A stretch of 64,000 nucleotides of DNA, from NCBI RefSeq assembly GCF_002968335.2, contig NZ_CP134398.1:5456001-5520000 (forward strand). The letters run 5' to 3'. The position numbers and the translations under genes were made by a program. The notes under the pieces are model-generated. The model saw only the letters and a program-made list of their open reading frames with translations, was not told the DNA's origin and did not search any database. Origin of the DNA: Mycobacterium sp. ITM-2016-00316. GTDB lineage: Bacteria; Actinomycetota; Actinomycetes; Mycobacteriales; Mycobacteriaceae. This document shows, piece after piece, positions 11,357 to 21,314 of this stretch; positions within the stretch are counted from its first letter, which is position 1, and every line of letters starts with the position of its first letter.

Positions 11357-12027
11357 TCCAATACGACTTGGCCACAACGCCCCTGCGCGAGGTCAACTCG
11401 GCGCTGCACAAGACCGGCATCACCGGCGAATACGTCATCGACCATCCCGACGGCGCGCACAACGTCGCGGTCGGCGTGAACGCATCGGTGCGCGTCACTG
11501 TCAACGGTCACGTCGGCTACTACGCGGCCGGCATGAACCAGCACGCCGAGATCGTCATCAACGGCAACGCCGGAACCGGCGTCGCCGAGAACATGATGAG
11601 CGGCACCGTGCGGGTCAACGGCAACGCCTCTCAATCCGCTGGGGCCACCGCGCACGGCGGCCTGCTGGTCATTCAGGGAGACGCGGCCGCGCGCTGCGGG
11701 ATCTCCATGAAGGGTGTCGACATCGTGGTGGGCGGCGATATCGGCCACATGAGCGCATTCATGGCCCAGGCCGGGCGACTGGTGGTGCGGGGCAACGCCG
11801 GTGAGGCACTGGGTGACTCGATCTACGAGGCTCGCATCTACGTGCGTGGCGCGGTCGCCTCGCTGGGCGCGGACTGCGTCAAGAAGGAGATGCGGCCCGA
11901 ACATCACGCCGAGCTGGCCGAACTTCTCGCCGCTGCCGGGTTCACCGATGAGACCGCGGAGTACACCCGCTACGGCTCGGCCCGCAACCTGTACCACTTC
12001 CACGTCGACAACTCTGCGAGCTACTGA
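11344..12027 (+). CDS. Glutamate synthase GXGXG-domain subunit (GlxC / MgsB-like)
   Basis: A 227-residue protein consisting of the right-handed beta-helix found at the C-terminus of the large glutamate synthase subunit. Repeated G-N-A-G / G-D-I-G turns are clear (INGNAGTGVAENMMSG, RVNGNASQSAG, VIQGDAAARCG, VVGGDIGHMSAFM, VRGNAGEALGDS). In glutamate synthase this domain holds the amidotransferase and synthase domains in register; as a separate polypeptide it is typical of N-methylglutamate synthase and archaeal-type systems. It begins 13 bp inside the previous gene. Confidence 0.85.
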   Translation: MDPLVQYDLATTPLREVNSALHKTGITGEYVIDHPDGAHNVAVGVNASVRVTVNGHVGYYAAGMNQHAEIVINGNAGTGVAENMMSGTVRVNGNASQSAGATAHGGLLVIQGDAAARCGISMKGVDIVVGGDIGHMSAFMAQAGRLVVRGNAGEALGDSIYEARIYVRGAVASLGADCVKKEMRPEHHAELAELLAAAGFTDETAEYTRYGSARNLYHFHVDNSASY

Positions 12028-12028
12028 A

Positions 12029-13372
12029 ATGTCTGCTACCGATGACCGGGCCCGGCTGGGCCTGCGCGAATCCGCCACGTTCGACCGGCCCACCATCGCC
12101 GCCATCCAGCGCGCCGCCGAGACCGGCATATACGACATCCGCGGCTGGGGCGCCAAGCGGCCGCTGCCGCACTTCGACGATCTGCTGTTCCTGGGCGCGT
12201 CGATGTCGCGGTATCCGCTGGAGGGCTACCGCGAGCGCTGCGGCACCGATGTGGTGCTCGGTGACCGGCACGCCAAACATCCGCTGCACCTGGATATTCC
12301 GGTCACGATCGCGGGGATGAGCTTCGGCGCGCTGTCCGGGCCCGCCAAGGAGGCCCTGGGCCGCGGCGCGAGCGAGGCGGGCACCTCGACCACCACCGGT
12401 GACGGCGGCATGACCCCCGAGGAACGCGGCCAGAGCAAGCACCTTGTCTACCAGTATCTTCCGTCGCGCTACGGGATGAACCCCGACGACCTGCGCAAGG
12501 CGGACGCCATCGAGATCGTGCTCGGACAGGGCGCCAAGCCCGGTGGCGGCGGAATGCTGCTGGGACAGAAGATCTCCCCACGCGTCGCCGGGATGCGCAC
12601 CCTGCCCGAGGGCATCGACCAGCGCAGCGCCTGCCGGCACCCGGACTGGACCGGACCCGATGACCTGACCATCAAGATCAACGAGCTGCGTGAGATCACC
12701 GACTGGGAAAAGCCGATCTACGTCAAGGTCGGCGCCACCCGCACCTACTACGACGTGAAACTCGCGGTGCACGCCGGTGCCGACGTCGTGGTGGTCGACG
12801 GGATGCAGGGCGGCACCGCCGCCACCCAGGACGTGTTCATCGAACACGTCGGCATCCCCACCCTGGCCGCGGTGCCGCAGGCCGTGCAGGCGTTGCAGGA
12901 GCTCGACGTCCATAGAAAAGTCCAACTCATTGTCAGCGGCGGTATCCGCAACGGTGCCGATGTGGCCAAGGCGCTCGCCCTGGGCGCCGACGCCGTCGCG
13001 ATCGGCACCGCGGCGCTGATCGCGCTCGGCGACAATCACCCCCGCTATGAGGCCGAGTACCAAAAGCTGGGCAGCGCAGCCGGTTTCTACGACGATTTCC
13101 AGGACGGGCGTGACCCCGCCGGGATCAGCACCCAGGACCCGGAACTGGCCGCCCGCTTCGACCCCGTCGAGGGTGGGCGCCGGCTGGCCAACTATCTGCG
13201 TGTGCTCACCATGGAGGCCCAGACCATCGCCCGGGCCTGCGGCAAGGCCCACGTCACCCATCTGGAGCCCGAGGACCTGGTCGCGGTCACCATCGAAGCG
13301 GCCGCCATGGCCCGGGTGCCGTTGGCCGGCACTGAGTGGATTCCTGGCCGGGGCCCCGGGGCCGGATTGTGA
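12029..13372 (+). CDS. FMN-binding glutamate synthase-domain subunit (GlxD / MgsC-like)
   Basis: A 447-residue (beta/alpha)8 FMN enzyme matching the central synthase domain of glutamate synthase: MSFGALSGPAKEALGRGA, GDGGMTPEER, GQGAKPGGGGMLLGQK, VDGMQGGTAATQDVF and SGGIRNGADVAKALALGADAV. It should reductively transfer the amine from the amidotransferase channel to 2-oxoglutarate or a related acceptor. The ATG lies one base after the previous stop. No NAD(P)H-binding small subunit (GltD) is encoded nearby, so the electron donor is unknown; this favours an Mgs-type role over ordinary GOGAT. Confidence 0.85.
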   Translation: MSATDDRARLGLRESATFDRPTIAAIQRAAETGIYDIRGWGAKRPLPHFDDLLFLGASMSRYPLEGYRERCGTDVVLGDRHAKHPLHLDIPVTIAGMSFGALSGPAKEALGRGASEAGTSTTTGDGGMTPEERGQSKHLVYQYLPSRYGMNPDDLRKADAIEIVLGQGAKPGGGGMLLGQKISPRVAGMRTLPEGIDQRSACRHPDWTGPDDLTIKINELREITDWEKPIYVKVGATRTYYDVKLAVHAGADVVVVDGMQGGTAATQDVFIEHVGIPTLAAVPQAVQALQELDVHRKVQLIVSGGIRNGADVAKALALGADAVAIGTAALIALGDNHPRYEAEYQKLGSAAGFYDDFQDGRDPAGISTQDPELAARFDPVEGGRRLANYLRVLTMEAQTIARACGKAHVTHLEPEDLVAVTIEAAAMARVPLAGTEWIPGRGPGAGL

Positions 13373-14565
13373 ACGAGACCGCGGACGTCGCCATCGTCGG
13401 TGGCGGCCTGGAGGGTGCCGCGGCGGCCTGGGCATTGAGTCAACGCGGTGTCACCGATGTTTTTGTCGCCGAGCGCAATACCGTCGGCTCGGGGATGACC
13501 GGAAAGTCCAGCGGCATCGTGCGGTGCCATTACGGGGTCAGCTCACTGGCCGCGATGGCGGCGTCCAGCCTGGAGGTGTTCGAGAAGCCTCAGCAGTTCA
13601 TGGGTGATCACGCCACCGATATCGGCTTCCGGCAGACCGGCTATGTCGTCGGTGTCGGCGCCCCCAACGTCGAGTCGATGCGCAAAAGCCTTGCTGCGCA
13701 ACGCGCCGTCGGGGTGCAGACCGAGGAGATCGGTGTCGACGAGGTCGCCAAGATGTGGCCGACCGCCGATCTGAGCCCGTTCGCGGCGTTCGGTTGGGAG
13801 GCGCGCGGTGGATACGGGGACGCCTACCAGACCGCACAGGCGTTCGCGGTGTCGGCGCGTGCCGCCGGGGTGCGAATCCGGCAGGGCGCCAACGTCACCG
13901 ATCTGCTCACCGACGGTGATCGCGTCACCGGCATCCGGCTGGCCGACGGCACCGAGGTCTCGGCCGGGACCGTCGTGGTCGCCACCGGCGCGTGGACACG
14001 TGCGTTCCTGGCCCGCTACGGCGTCGACGTGCCGATCCGCGTGGTGCGCGAGCAGATCGTCACGATCTCCCCCGGAATGGATCTCGGGCCGGTGCCGGTG
14101 TTCTCCGATCTGGTCTCGCTGCAATATGTGCGCCCGGAACTGGGCGGGGAGATCCTGTTCGGCAACAGCGACCTCGCGCACTGCGAAGAGGCCGACCCCG
14201 ACGACTACCTGAACCGGGCCACCGACGCGTTCGTGGAGATGACGGTGGACAAGGTCGGTACGCGGTTCCCGGGGCTGACCGACGCGAGGATCACCGGCAG
14301 TTACGCGGGCTGCTACGACGTCACCCCGGACTGGAACCCGGTGATCTCCGCGGGCGGGCTGGACGGATTGGTCGTGGCGGCCGGGTTCAGCGGGCACGGC
14401 TTCAAGATCGCCCCCGCGGTCGGACGGCTGGTCGCCGACCTGGTGACCGACGGCCGCAGTGCCGACGCGCGCATTCCGGAGACCGACTTTGCGCTCTCCC
14501 GGTTCGCCGGTGGCACACTGCTCAAAAGCCCGTATCCGTACGTGGGTGCCGGGGAGATGCGTTAG
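13369..14565 (+). CDS. FAD-dependent amine/amino-acid oxidoreductase (DAO family, SoxB-like)
   Basis: A 398-residue flavoprotein with the dinucleotide motif VAIVGGGLEGAAAAW at the N-terminus and the DAO-family C-terminal signature AAGFSGHGFKIAPAVGRLVADL. It resembles the beta subunit of sarcosine oxidase or N-methylglutamate dehydrogenase and could oxidatively demethylate or deaminate the product of the upstream synthase. The alpha, gamma and delta subunits of the heterotetrameric enzymes are not present nearby, so it probably works alone. The GTG start overlaps the preceding TGA by 4 bp, tying it to the cluster. The substrate is inference. Confidence 0.78.
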   Translation: MNETADVAIVGGGLEGAAAAWALSQRGVTDVFVAERNTVGSGMTGKSSGIVRCHYGVSSLAAMAASSLEVFEKPQQFMGDHATDIGFRQTGYVVGVGAPNVESMRKSLAAQRAVGVQTEEIGVDEVAKMWPTADLSPFAAFGWEARGGYGDAYQTAQAFAVSARAAGVRIRQGANVTDLLTDGDRVTGIRLADGTEVSAGTVVVATGAWTRAFLARYGVDVPIRVVREQIVTISPGMDLGPVPVFSDLVSLQYVRPELGGEILFGNSDLAHCEEADPDDYLNRATDAFVEMTVDKVGTRFPGLTDARITGSYAGCYDVTPDWNPVISAGGLDGLVVAAGFSGHGFKIAPAVGRLVADLVTDGRSADARIPETDFALSRFAGGTLLKSPYPYVGAGEMR

Positions 14566-14583
14566 ACGACAGGGGGGCCGGCC

Positions 14584-15231
14584 GTGAGTGACGTTCCGCT
14601 GCTGCGCAACCAGTCCGGAACGGCTCGCGAGCGGGACCCGCACGAGCCGGTCGAGGAACTGGAATTCGAGGCCGCGATCGGCCGCAACGTGCGCCAACTG
14701 CGCCAGCAGCACGGGCTCACCGTCGCCGAGATGGCGGCCCGGGTCGGCATCTCCAAGGCGATGATGTCCAAGATCGAGAACGCGCAGACCTCGTGCAGCC
14801 TGTCCACCCTGGCGCTGCTGGCCCGCGGCCTCGACGTGCCGGTGACCAGCTTGTTCCGCGGTGCCGATGTCGAGCGCCCGGCCGCCTTCGTCAAGGCCGG
14901 CACCGGTGCGGAAATCGTGCGCAACGGCACCAAGCAGGGTCACGAATACCAACTGCTGAGCTCACTGCGCGGCGAGCACAAGCGTCTCGAGTGCCTGCAC
15001 GTCACGCTGACCGAGAAGAGCCAGACCTACCCGCTGTTCCAGCATCCCGGCACCGAGTTCATCTACATGCTCGAAGGGGTGATGGACTACAGCCACAGCC
15101 GGTCGGTGTACCGGCTGCATGCCGGGGATTCACTGCAGATCGACGGCGAGGGTGCGCACGGCCCGGTGGACCTGGTGGAGCTGCCCATCCGGTTCCTGTC
15201 GGTGATCGCGTTCCCGGACTCGCAGGTGTAG
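14584..15231 (+). CDS. XRE-family regulator with C-terminal cupin domain
   Basis: A 215-residue one-component regulator. Residues about 30-90 form a helix-turn-helix (RNVRQLRQQHGLTVAEMAAR, ISKAMMSKIENAQTSCSL), residues about 100-210 a cupin sensor (FQHPGTEFIYMLEGVMDY, YRLHAGDSLQIDGEGAHG). Such proteins usually sense a small amine or amino acid and control the neighbouring catabolic operon. It is 18 bp downstream of the FAD gene with AGGGGGG before its GTG start, so it belongs to the glnT operon, consistent with autoregulation through the inverted repeat near 9117. Confidence 0.85.
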   Translation: MSDVPLLRNQSGTARERDPHEPVEELEFEAAIGRNVRQLRQQHGLTVAEMAARVGISKAMMSKIENAQTSCSLSTLALLARGLDVPVTSLFRGADVERPAAFVKAGTGAEIVRNGTKQGHEYQLLSSLRGEHKRLECLHVTLTEKSQTYPLFQHPGTEFIYMLEGVMDYSHSRSVYRLHAGDSLQIDGEGAHGPVDLVELPIRFLSVIAFPDSQV

Positions 15232-15232
15232 G

Positions 15233-15670
15233 TCACGCAGATCCGTCACTCGCGTTTCCGTACTTCGCCTTCATTCCGGCAAGGGCCACTTCGTAGAATC
15301 TCTCGATACGATCGTTGACCCATTCGAGCGGATCCGCGAAGCTTTCGAGCTCCAGCCTGGCCTGCTCCGCGAGTTCGGCGAGGGGCAGGTCTGGACGCCG
15401 TACGAATCGCGTCAGAAATTGCCATCGCTTGGACTTGCTCAACAACCCGAACTCGTTGGGCGCGTCGAGGAGTCCGATCATGCAATTCGTCTCGCCTTCG
15501 CGTGCCCAATCATAAATCTGCAGTTTGCACTCAGCGTTCCGATAGTAGGCAATCGACAGCTCACGACCACCTTCATCAGATCCGGTGTAACTGTCGTCGA
15601 GCACAAACCCGTGACTGGACAAAGTCGGCCCGACAACAGACTCCACTTTGGCGACAAAAGTCGTGGTCAC
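15233..15670 (-). CDS. Putative immunity protein for the upstream CpnT-like toxin
   Basis: A 145-residue soluble, acidic protein starting VTTTFVAKVESVVGPTL. No family is recognised from sequence alone. Three facts suggest immunity: it follows the toxin gene with a one-base overlap (TAGTG); AAGGA lies 6 bp before its GTG; and its base composition is unlike its surroundings (I count 131 G+C in the 240 bases 15421-15660, about 55%, against about 67% in 18001-18060 in the toxin N-terminal coding part). In the M. tuberculosis CpnT locus the antitoxin IFT occupies the same position. Role is inferred from position; the sequence is not recognisably IFT. Confidence 0.65.
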   Translation of the reverse strand: MTTTFVAKVESVVGPTLSSHGFVLDDSYTGSDEGGRELSIAYYRNAECKLQIYDWAREGETNCMIGLLDAPNEFGLLSKSKRWQFLTRFVRRPDLPLAELAEQARLELESFADPLEWVNDRIERFYEVALAGMKAKYGNASDGSA

Positions 15671-18216
15671 TATTCGTCCTTCACTTTCACCCACGAATCG
15701 CCAACTCGCTCATAGCCATAGGCCGGGGCATGTTTACTCAGGAACTCCACCTCCATTTGCGAGAAGCTTCCGGCGCGCTCGACTGCCATATCTTCAAGAG
15801 AGTCATACAGGTCGTGGTCCAGAAGGTAGTCGATCCTACCGACGCCATTCTCCAGCTGGGTCCGCAAGAACTGTTCGTTGACCTGCCAACCCAGGCTCTT
15901 GGCATCTTCTTTACCGAGACCCGCTTCAACAGCGTTCCAGGCCTCGTCACCCGTGTCGAAATAGATGCCTCCACCATTGTGGCGAGCTTCTCCGATGTAA
16001 CCGCCGTCCTGTCCATCCCAACGCCCGAGAACCACTCGGTCTGCCCCCTCAACGCGGTGGGTAGCCCAATCCGACACCGCGCGTGCGAGGTCGGCGGTCG
16101 GTTGACCATTTACGAACGCGTCGTTGAAACGTTGCGCCGCCTCGATCGCCTCCGGTGCCGAATGTCCCGGCGGAGGCGGCGGATGTCCGTTGACCGTGTG
16201 GTGACCGTCCGGCCCGCTCTGCACCGTTCCGTTGTCGCCGGTGCCGGCCCCGTTGTCGGTGTCGGTGGCACCAGACTGATCTCCGTTCGGATCCGAGCCC
16301 GAGCCATTCGGCGACGATTCGCTTGGCACGTCACCGCTCCCCGACGACCCACCACCAGGGGTCGAGCCACCACCGCCCGAAGACCCGCTACGCGGACCAT
16401 CCCCACCACCGGCAGGACTCGGTCCACTCGAACCGGGAGAATCATTAGGCGGGCTCATCGACGGGGATACCGGCGCGCCACCTGACGGCTTGCTCGGCCC
16501 GTCGCCGCCGTCGGGGCTGGGCGAACCACCCGTCGGGACAGGTCCATTGGATGACGTCCCATCGCCACCACCCGGGCTCGGTGAGCCTCCGGTCGGAGCG
16601 GGACCGTTCGACGACGAGCTGCCGGGGCCCGCTCCCCCACCGGACTGGCTGGGCCCAGACCCGTTGGGCGACGGCTCGGTTGGCGCGGAGCCGCCGCCGG
16701 AGCCCGACCCCGGCGATGTCGGGACAGTCGGGGTGGAGCTCGACGGACCACTCGGTCCCAGCACCGATCCGGGAATGCCCGGTGGTGGGGTGAACTCCGG
16801 AACATTGGGCGCGCCAGGCATATCCGGGAGTTCGGGGGCATCCGGGGTTCTGCCGCCGCCCAGTCCCGGCAGTCTGCCCAGCGACCCGAGTTCGCCCCTT
16901 TGAAGAAGATTGCGGGTGGCGGCCAGCCCCTTGGCCACCGCACCGCCCTTCGCGAACGCCCCGCCCGGGACGAACAACGAGGCCACGTTGACCGCGGCCT
17001 CGCCGAAGCCACGCCCGGGATTGTCGCCCTGCCACTGGTCCAACGCGATGAACTCGCTGCCGATCTGCTTGAGCACATCGTCGATCAGCGACGGGTCCTT
17101 GGCGACCATCAGCGCCGTATCCGCGATGCCCTTCCAGGTATCGGGATCGGCCAGCGCCACCGTGCCGGACACCAGGGCGATCAGACCGGTTGCCCCGCCC
17201 ACCTGGATGTCGGTGAACAGCTTGATACCGTCGGCCAGTACATTGCCCGCGTCTTCCCCGAAGGTCTCTACCAGGACCGGCCTTATCCACTTCTGGAAGG
17301 CGTCGGCGGCCTCACCCAGTAGGGTCGCGAGTTCTTCGAGGAGCCCGAGGACACCCTTGACCTGATTCTGGAAGTTCTCCAGCACCGTGCTGACATCGTC
17401 GGCGATCTCCCGCAGGACCCTGTCGCCGTCGCCGCTGAGGAAGCCCGTGACGGTGTCCCACAGTCCGTCGAGCGAGATCCGGTCCAGCAGATCCCGAATC
17501 GCGTCTTGGGTCTCAAGTACCCCGGCCGCGAAATCGCTGATGGACGTGGCCAATCCATCGGCGACGCCGGCCAGCGTGGTGGTGCCGCTGCCCAGATCCG
17601 ACAGCGCGGTGGTGATGGTGGCGCCTTCGGGGATGTCCTGGGCGCCGACTGCCGCTTTCGCCCCGCTGAGTGCCGACTCGAAGACCTTCAGCCCTTGCCC
17701 GATGTTGCGCCATTGCGCGGCAGTCACATTCATCATGCCGGAGTTGCCGCTGGGCCAGGTCATCGCGACGCCGGCCGCCATGCCGAAGGCGGGGATCAGC
17801 CGGATGAACGGGGTGATCAGGTGGTATTTCGTCGGCGGGGTCACGATGCTGCCGTTGGGCCCGTAGGGGGCGTCGCCGGCCGTCGTCTCGGCCGGTTCTC
17901 CGCTCACGCTGCCGGAAGGTCCCGACCCGCCCGCCGCCGACGCTTGGTCGGCATGCTGATAGTTGTAGCCGGTGGCCTCCAACATGAGGCCGACGTTCTT
18001 GAACGCGTTGGCAGCCTGGGCCAGGTACTGGCCGAACTGATCGGCCTGGCGTCCGTAGGAGATCCCGAAGTTCAGCCCCGCCGGATCTGCGCCGGACGCG
18101 ATACCGCTGGCAAGCACCTGACCCATCGCGTCGGACAGCGCACCCAGCTGGACGCCGAGAGCGCCGACCTGTTTACCCGCATCGATGAGCGCCTGCGGTT
18201 CTACCTCAATCCGCAC
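15670..18216 (-). CDS. CpnT-like ESX-associated polymorphic toxin with a non-TNT C-terminal domain
   Basis: An 848-residue three-part protein. Residues 1-110 form a WXG100-like helical head (DPAGLNFGISYGRQADQFGQ), followed to about 460 by helical sequence resembling the N-terminal channel part of M. tuberculosis CpnT (MTWPSGNSGMMNVTAAQWRN). Residues about 460-686 are a disordered Gly/Ser/Pro linker with repeated NGPxPTGGSPSP blocks. The last about 162 residues, after GHPPPPPGHS, are a compact domain (DRVVLGRWDGQ, EARHNGGGIYFDTGDEAW, SLGWQVNEQFLRTQL, YGYERVGDSWVKVKDE). It is not recognisable as the NAD-glycohydrolase TNT; the pattern resembles uncharacterised toxin tails of other secretion systems. 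GTG start 4 bp after the WXG100 gene; the tail is AT-richer than the head. Confidence 0.8.
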   Translation of the reverse strand: MRIEVEPQALIDAGKQVGALGVQLGALSDAMGQVLASGIASGADPAGLNFGISYGRQADQFGQYLAQAANAFKNVGLMLEATGYNYQHADQASAAGGSGPSGSVSGEPAETTAGDAPYGPNGSIVTPPTKYHLITPFIRLIPAFGMAAGVAMTWPSGNSGMMNVTAAQWRNIGQGLKVFESALSGAKAAVGAQDIPEGATITTALSDLGSGTTTLAGVADGLATSISDFAAGVLETQDAIRDLLDRISLDGLWDTVTGFLSGDGDRVLREIADDVSTVLENFQNQVKGVLGLLEELATLLGEAADAFQKWIRPVLVETFGEDAGNVLADGIKLFTDIQVGGATGLIALVSGTVALADPDTWKGIADTALMVAKDPSLIDDVLKQIGSEFIALDQWQGDNPGRGFGEAAVNVASLFVPGGAFAKGGAVAKGLAATRNLLQRGELGSLGRLPGLGGGRTPDAPELPDMPGAPNVPEFTPPPGIPGSVLGPSGPSSSTPTVPTSPGSGSGGGSAPTEPSPNGSGPSQSGGGAGPGSSSSNGPAPTGGSPSPGGGDGTSSNGPVPTGGSPSPDGGDGPSKPSGGAPVSPSMSPPNDSPGSSGPSPAGGGDGPRSGSSGGGGSTPGGGSSGSGDVPSESSPNGSGSDPNGDQSGATDTDNGAGTGDNGTVQSGPDGHHTVNGHPPPPPGHSAPEAIEAAQRFNDAFVNGQPTADLARAVSDWATHRVEGADRVVLGRWDGQDGGYIGEARHNGGGIYFDTGDEAWNAVEAGLGKEDAKSLGWQVNEQFLRTQLENGVGRIDYLLDHDLYDSLEDMAVERAGSFSQMEVEFLSKHAPAYGYERVGDSWVKVKDE

Positions 18217-18220
18217 GCGA

Positions 18221-18511
18221 TCAGCCCGCCCACATCTTCCCGTTCTTGTCCACGGCGTCGGTGTAGTTCTTGTGCGCGTTCTCGGCGACCGTGCGCAGCG
18301 CCTCCAGCGACGATTTCATCTGCTCGGCGCCGTCTTCCCACAGCTGCTGCGATTGCGCCTGGGTGTCTGAGGCCTGCCCTTCCCAGTTGGCCCGCAGTGC
18401 GGCCATCGCCTGGTCGATCTCCTCCAGCACCTCGGCGACCTCGCGCCCGAACTGCTCCATGTGATCGATGGCACCCTGCAGCTGCGGAAAGTCCACCACC
18501 AATTTCGACAT
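18221..18511 (-). CDS. WXG100 protein, EsxE-like partner
   Basis: A 96-residue protein with the WXG100 hairpin: a helix, the turn motif W-E-G (LRANWEGQASDTQ) and a second helix. Like EsxE of the CpnT locus it sits directly before the toxin gene, and probably pairs with the larger WXG100 protein encoded just upstream for export by a type VII system. Its ATG shares one base with the TGA of that gene. No signal peptide, as expected. Confidence 0.88.
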   Translation of the reverse strand: MSKLVVDFPQLQGAIDHMEQFGREVAEVLEEIDQAMAALRANWEGQASDTQAQSQQLWEDGAEQMKSSLEALRTVAENAHKNYTDAVDKNGKMWAG

Positions 18512-19275
18512 CAGAGGCTCCGACCCGGCGTTTCCTCCGGCCCGGATGTATCGGCCCCCGCACGGGGTGCCTCGACCGGCGCCGGACCCGCCTGCGCCTC
18601 GCCGCCCGCCGCGGTCTCGGACTCCGGCTTTTCAGACCCCGCCTCGACAGTTTCGGACTCCGCGGCGGCAGCGTGCGCCTCCTGTGCCACCTGCGTCGCC
18701 ACCTGCACGGCCTGCTGCGCTGCGCCGGCCGCCATCGTCCCGGCCTGCATCAATCCACCCGCCACCTGCCCCGCGACCTGCGTGGGGATACCCGCTGCCT
18801 GTGACATTGGAGCCATCGTCTCGCCGAGGTTCATCTGCTCCGCCAGACCGGACGGTGAGCCGGTCGAGCCGCCGGTGTCGTCCGCGCCGGCAGCACCCGC
18901 CCCGGTCGGGGCACCACCAGCGGTCGGGGCACCGCCGCCGCCGCCAGTCGCCGCCCCCGAGCCCCCACCGGCCTGCATGGTCGAACCGAGCGCGCCGCCG
19001 GCCTGCTCATCGGCCGCCCGATAGTTCGTGGCGGCCGTGTCGAGGGCCTCCGACATGGTCTGCAGGGCCCGCACCACCTGGCCCGCCCCGTTGTGCCACT
19101 GTTCCCAGTACTTGTCGAAGGCGGTGGCCGCCTCGCCCTTCCAGCCGGACGCGAGCAGGTTGCTGGTCTCCAGGTCCACCGCGGACAGCCCATCCTGCAG
19201 GCGCTGTCCCGCGCCCCGTAAACGGTCCGCTGCCAGGTGCAGCTCCGAGGTGACAACCTCGACCGACTCGCCCAT
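18511..19275 (-). CDS. WXG100 protein with long Gly/Ala-rich tail, EsxF-like partner
   Basis: A 254-residue protein. Residues 1-100 are a WXG100 domain (VVTSELHLAADRLRGAG; turn motif WKG in LLASGWKGEAATAF). The remaining about 150 residues are low complexity, with a glycine-rich stretch (TGGGGGAPTAGG), an amphipathic alanine-rich part (AGQVAGGLMQAGTM) and an acidic Pro/Ala tail. M. tuberculosis EsxF has only the first part. I start at ATG 19275 (GGGGG upstream) because the domain begins there, although the frame is open to 19623. First gene of the esx-toxin operon, divergent from leuA. Confidence 0.8.
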   Translation of the reverse strand: MGESVEVVTSELHLAADRLRGAGQRLQDGLSAVDLETSNLLASGWKGEAATAFDKYWEQWHNGAGQVVRALQTMSEALDTAATNYRAADEQAGGALGSTMQAGGGSGAATGGGGGAPTAGGAPTGAGAAGADDTGGSTGSPSGLAEQMNLGETMAPMSQAAGIPTQVAGQVAGGLMQAGTMAAGAAQQAVQVATQVAQEAHAAAAESETVEAGSEKPESETAAGGEAQAGPAPVEAPRAGADTSGPEETPGRSL

Positions 19276-19390
19276 CCGACCCCCGAATTCGTAGCTCACT
19301 AGCACCCTAAACCGGGTTCGGGACCGCGTCGTGCACCAATTCTGCGACTGCCGTTTTGGCCCGCGCCCCTCCCGGAGTACAGTTGCCCAC

Positions 19391-19417
19391 GTGCAGCGGG
19401 TGCTCCTTCTCGGACGC

Positions 19418-19432
<15 letters not shown>
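19391..19432 (+). CDS. leuA leader peptide
   Basis: A 13-codon frame from GTG 19391 to TGA 19432 encodes V-Q-R-V-L-L-L-G-R-R-D-G-V: three consecutive leucine codons (CTC CTT CTC) followed by two arginines. The last codons lie in the 5' arm of the terminator hairpin at 19418, the layout of a leucine-sensing attenuator. Leader-peptide control of actinobacterial leuA is established from comparative work; the present frame fits it. The Shine-Dalgarno is poor. Confidence 0.75.
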
Positions 19433-21313
<1,881 letters not shown>

Positions 21314-21314
21314 C

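Noticed and set aside
13369-14565. Heterotetrameric sarcosine oxidase operon
   Set aside because: Only a beta-like FAD subunit is present; alpha, gamma and delta genes are missing upstream and downstream.
15670-16158. Assigning the toxin tail to the TNT NAD-glycohydrolase family because of the CpnT-like context
   Set aside because: The TNT pattern I know was not found in the last 160 residues; context alone does not justify the name.
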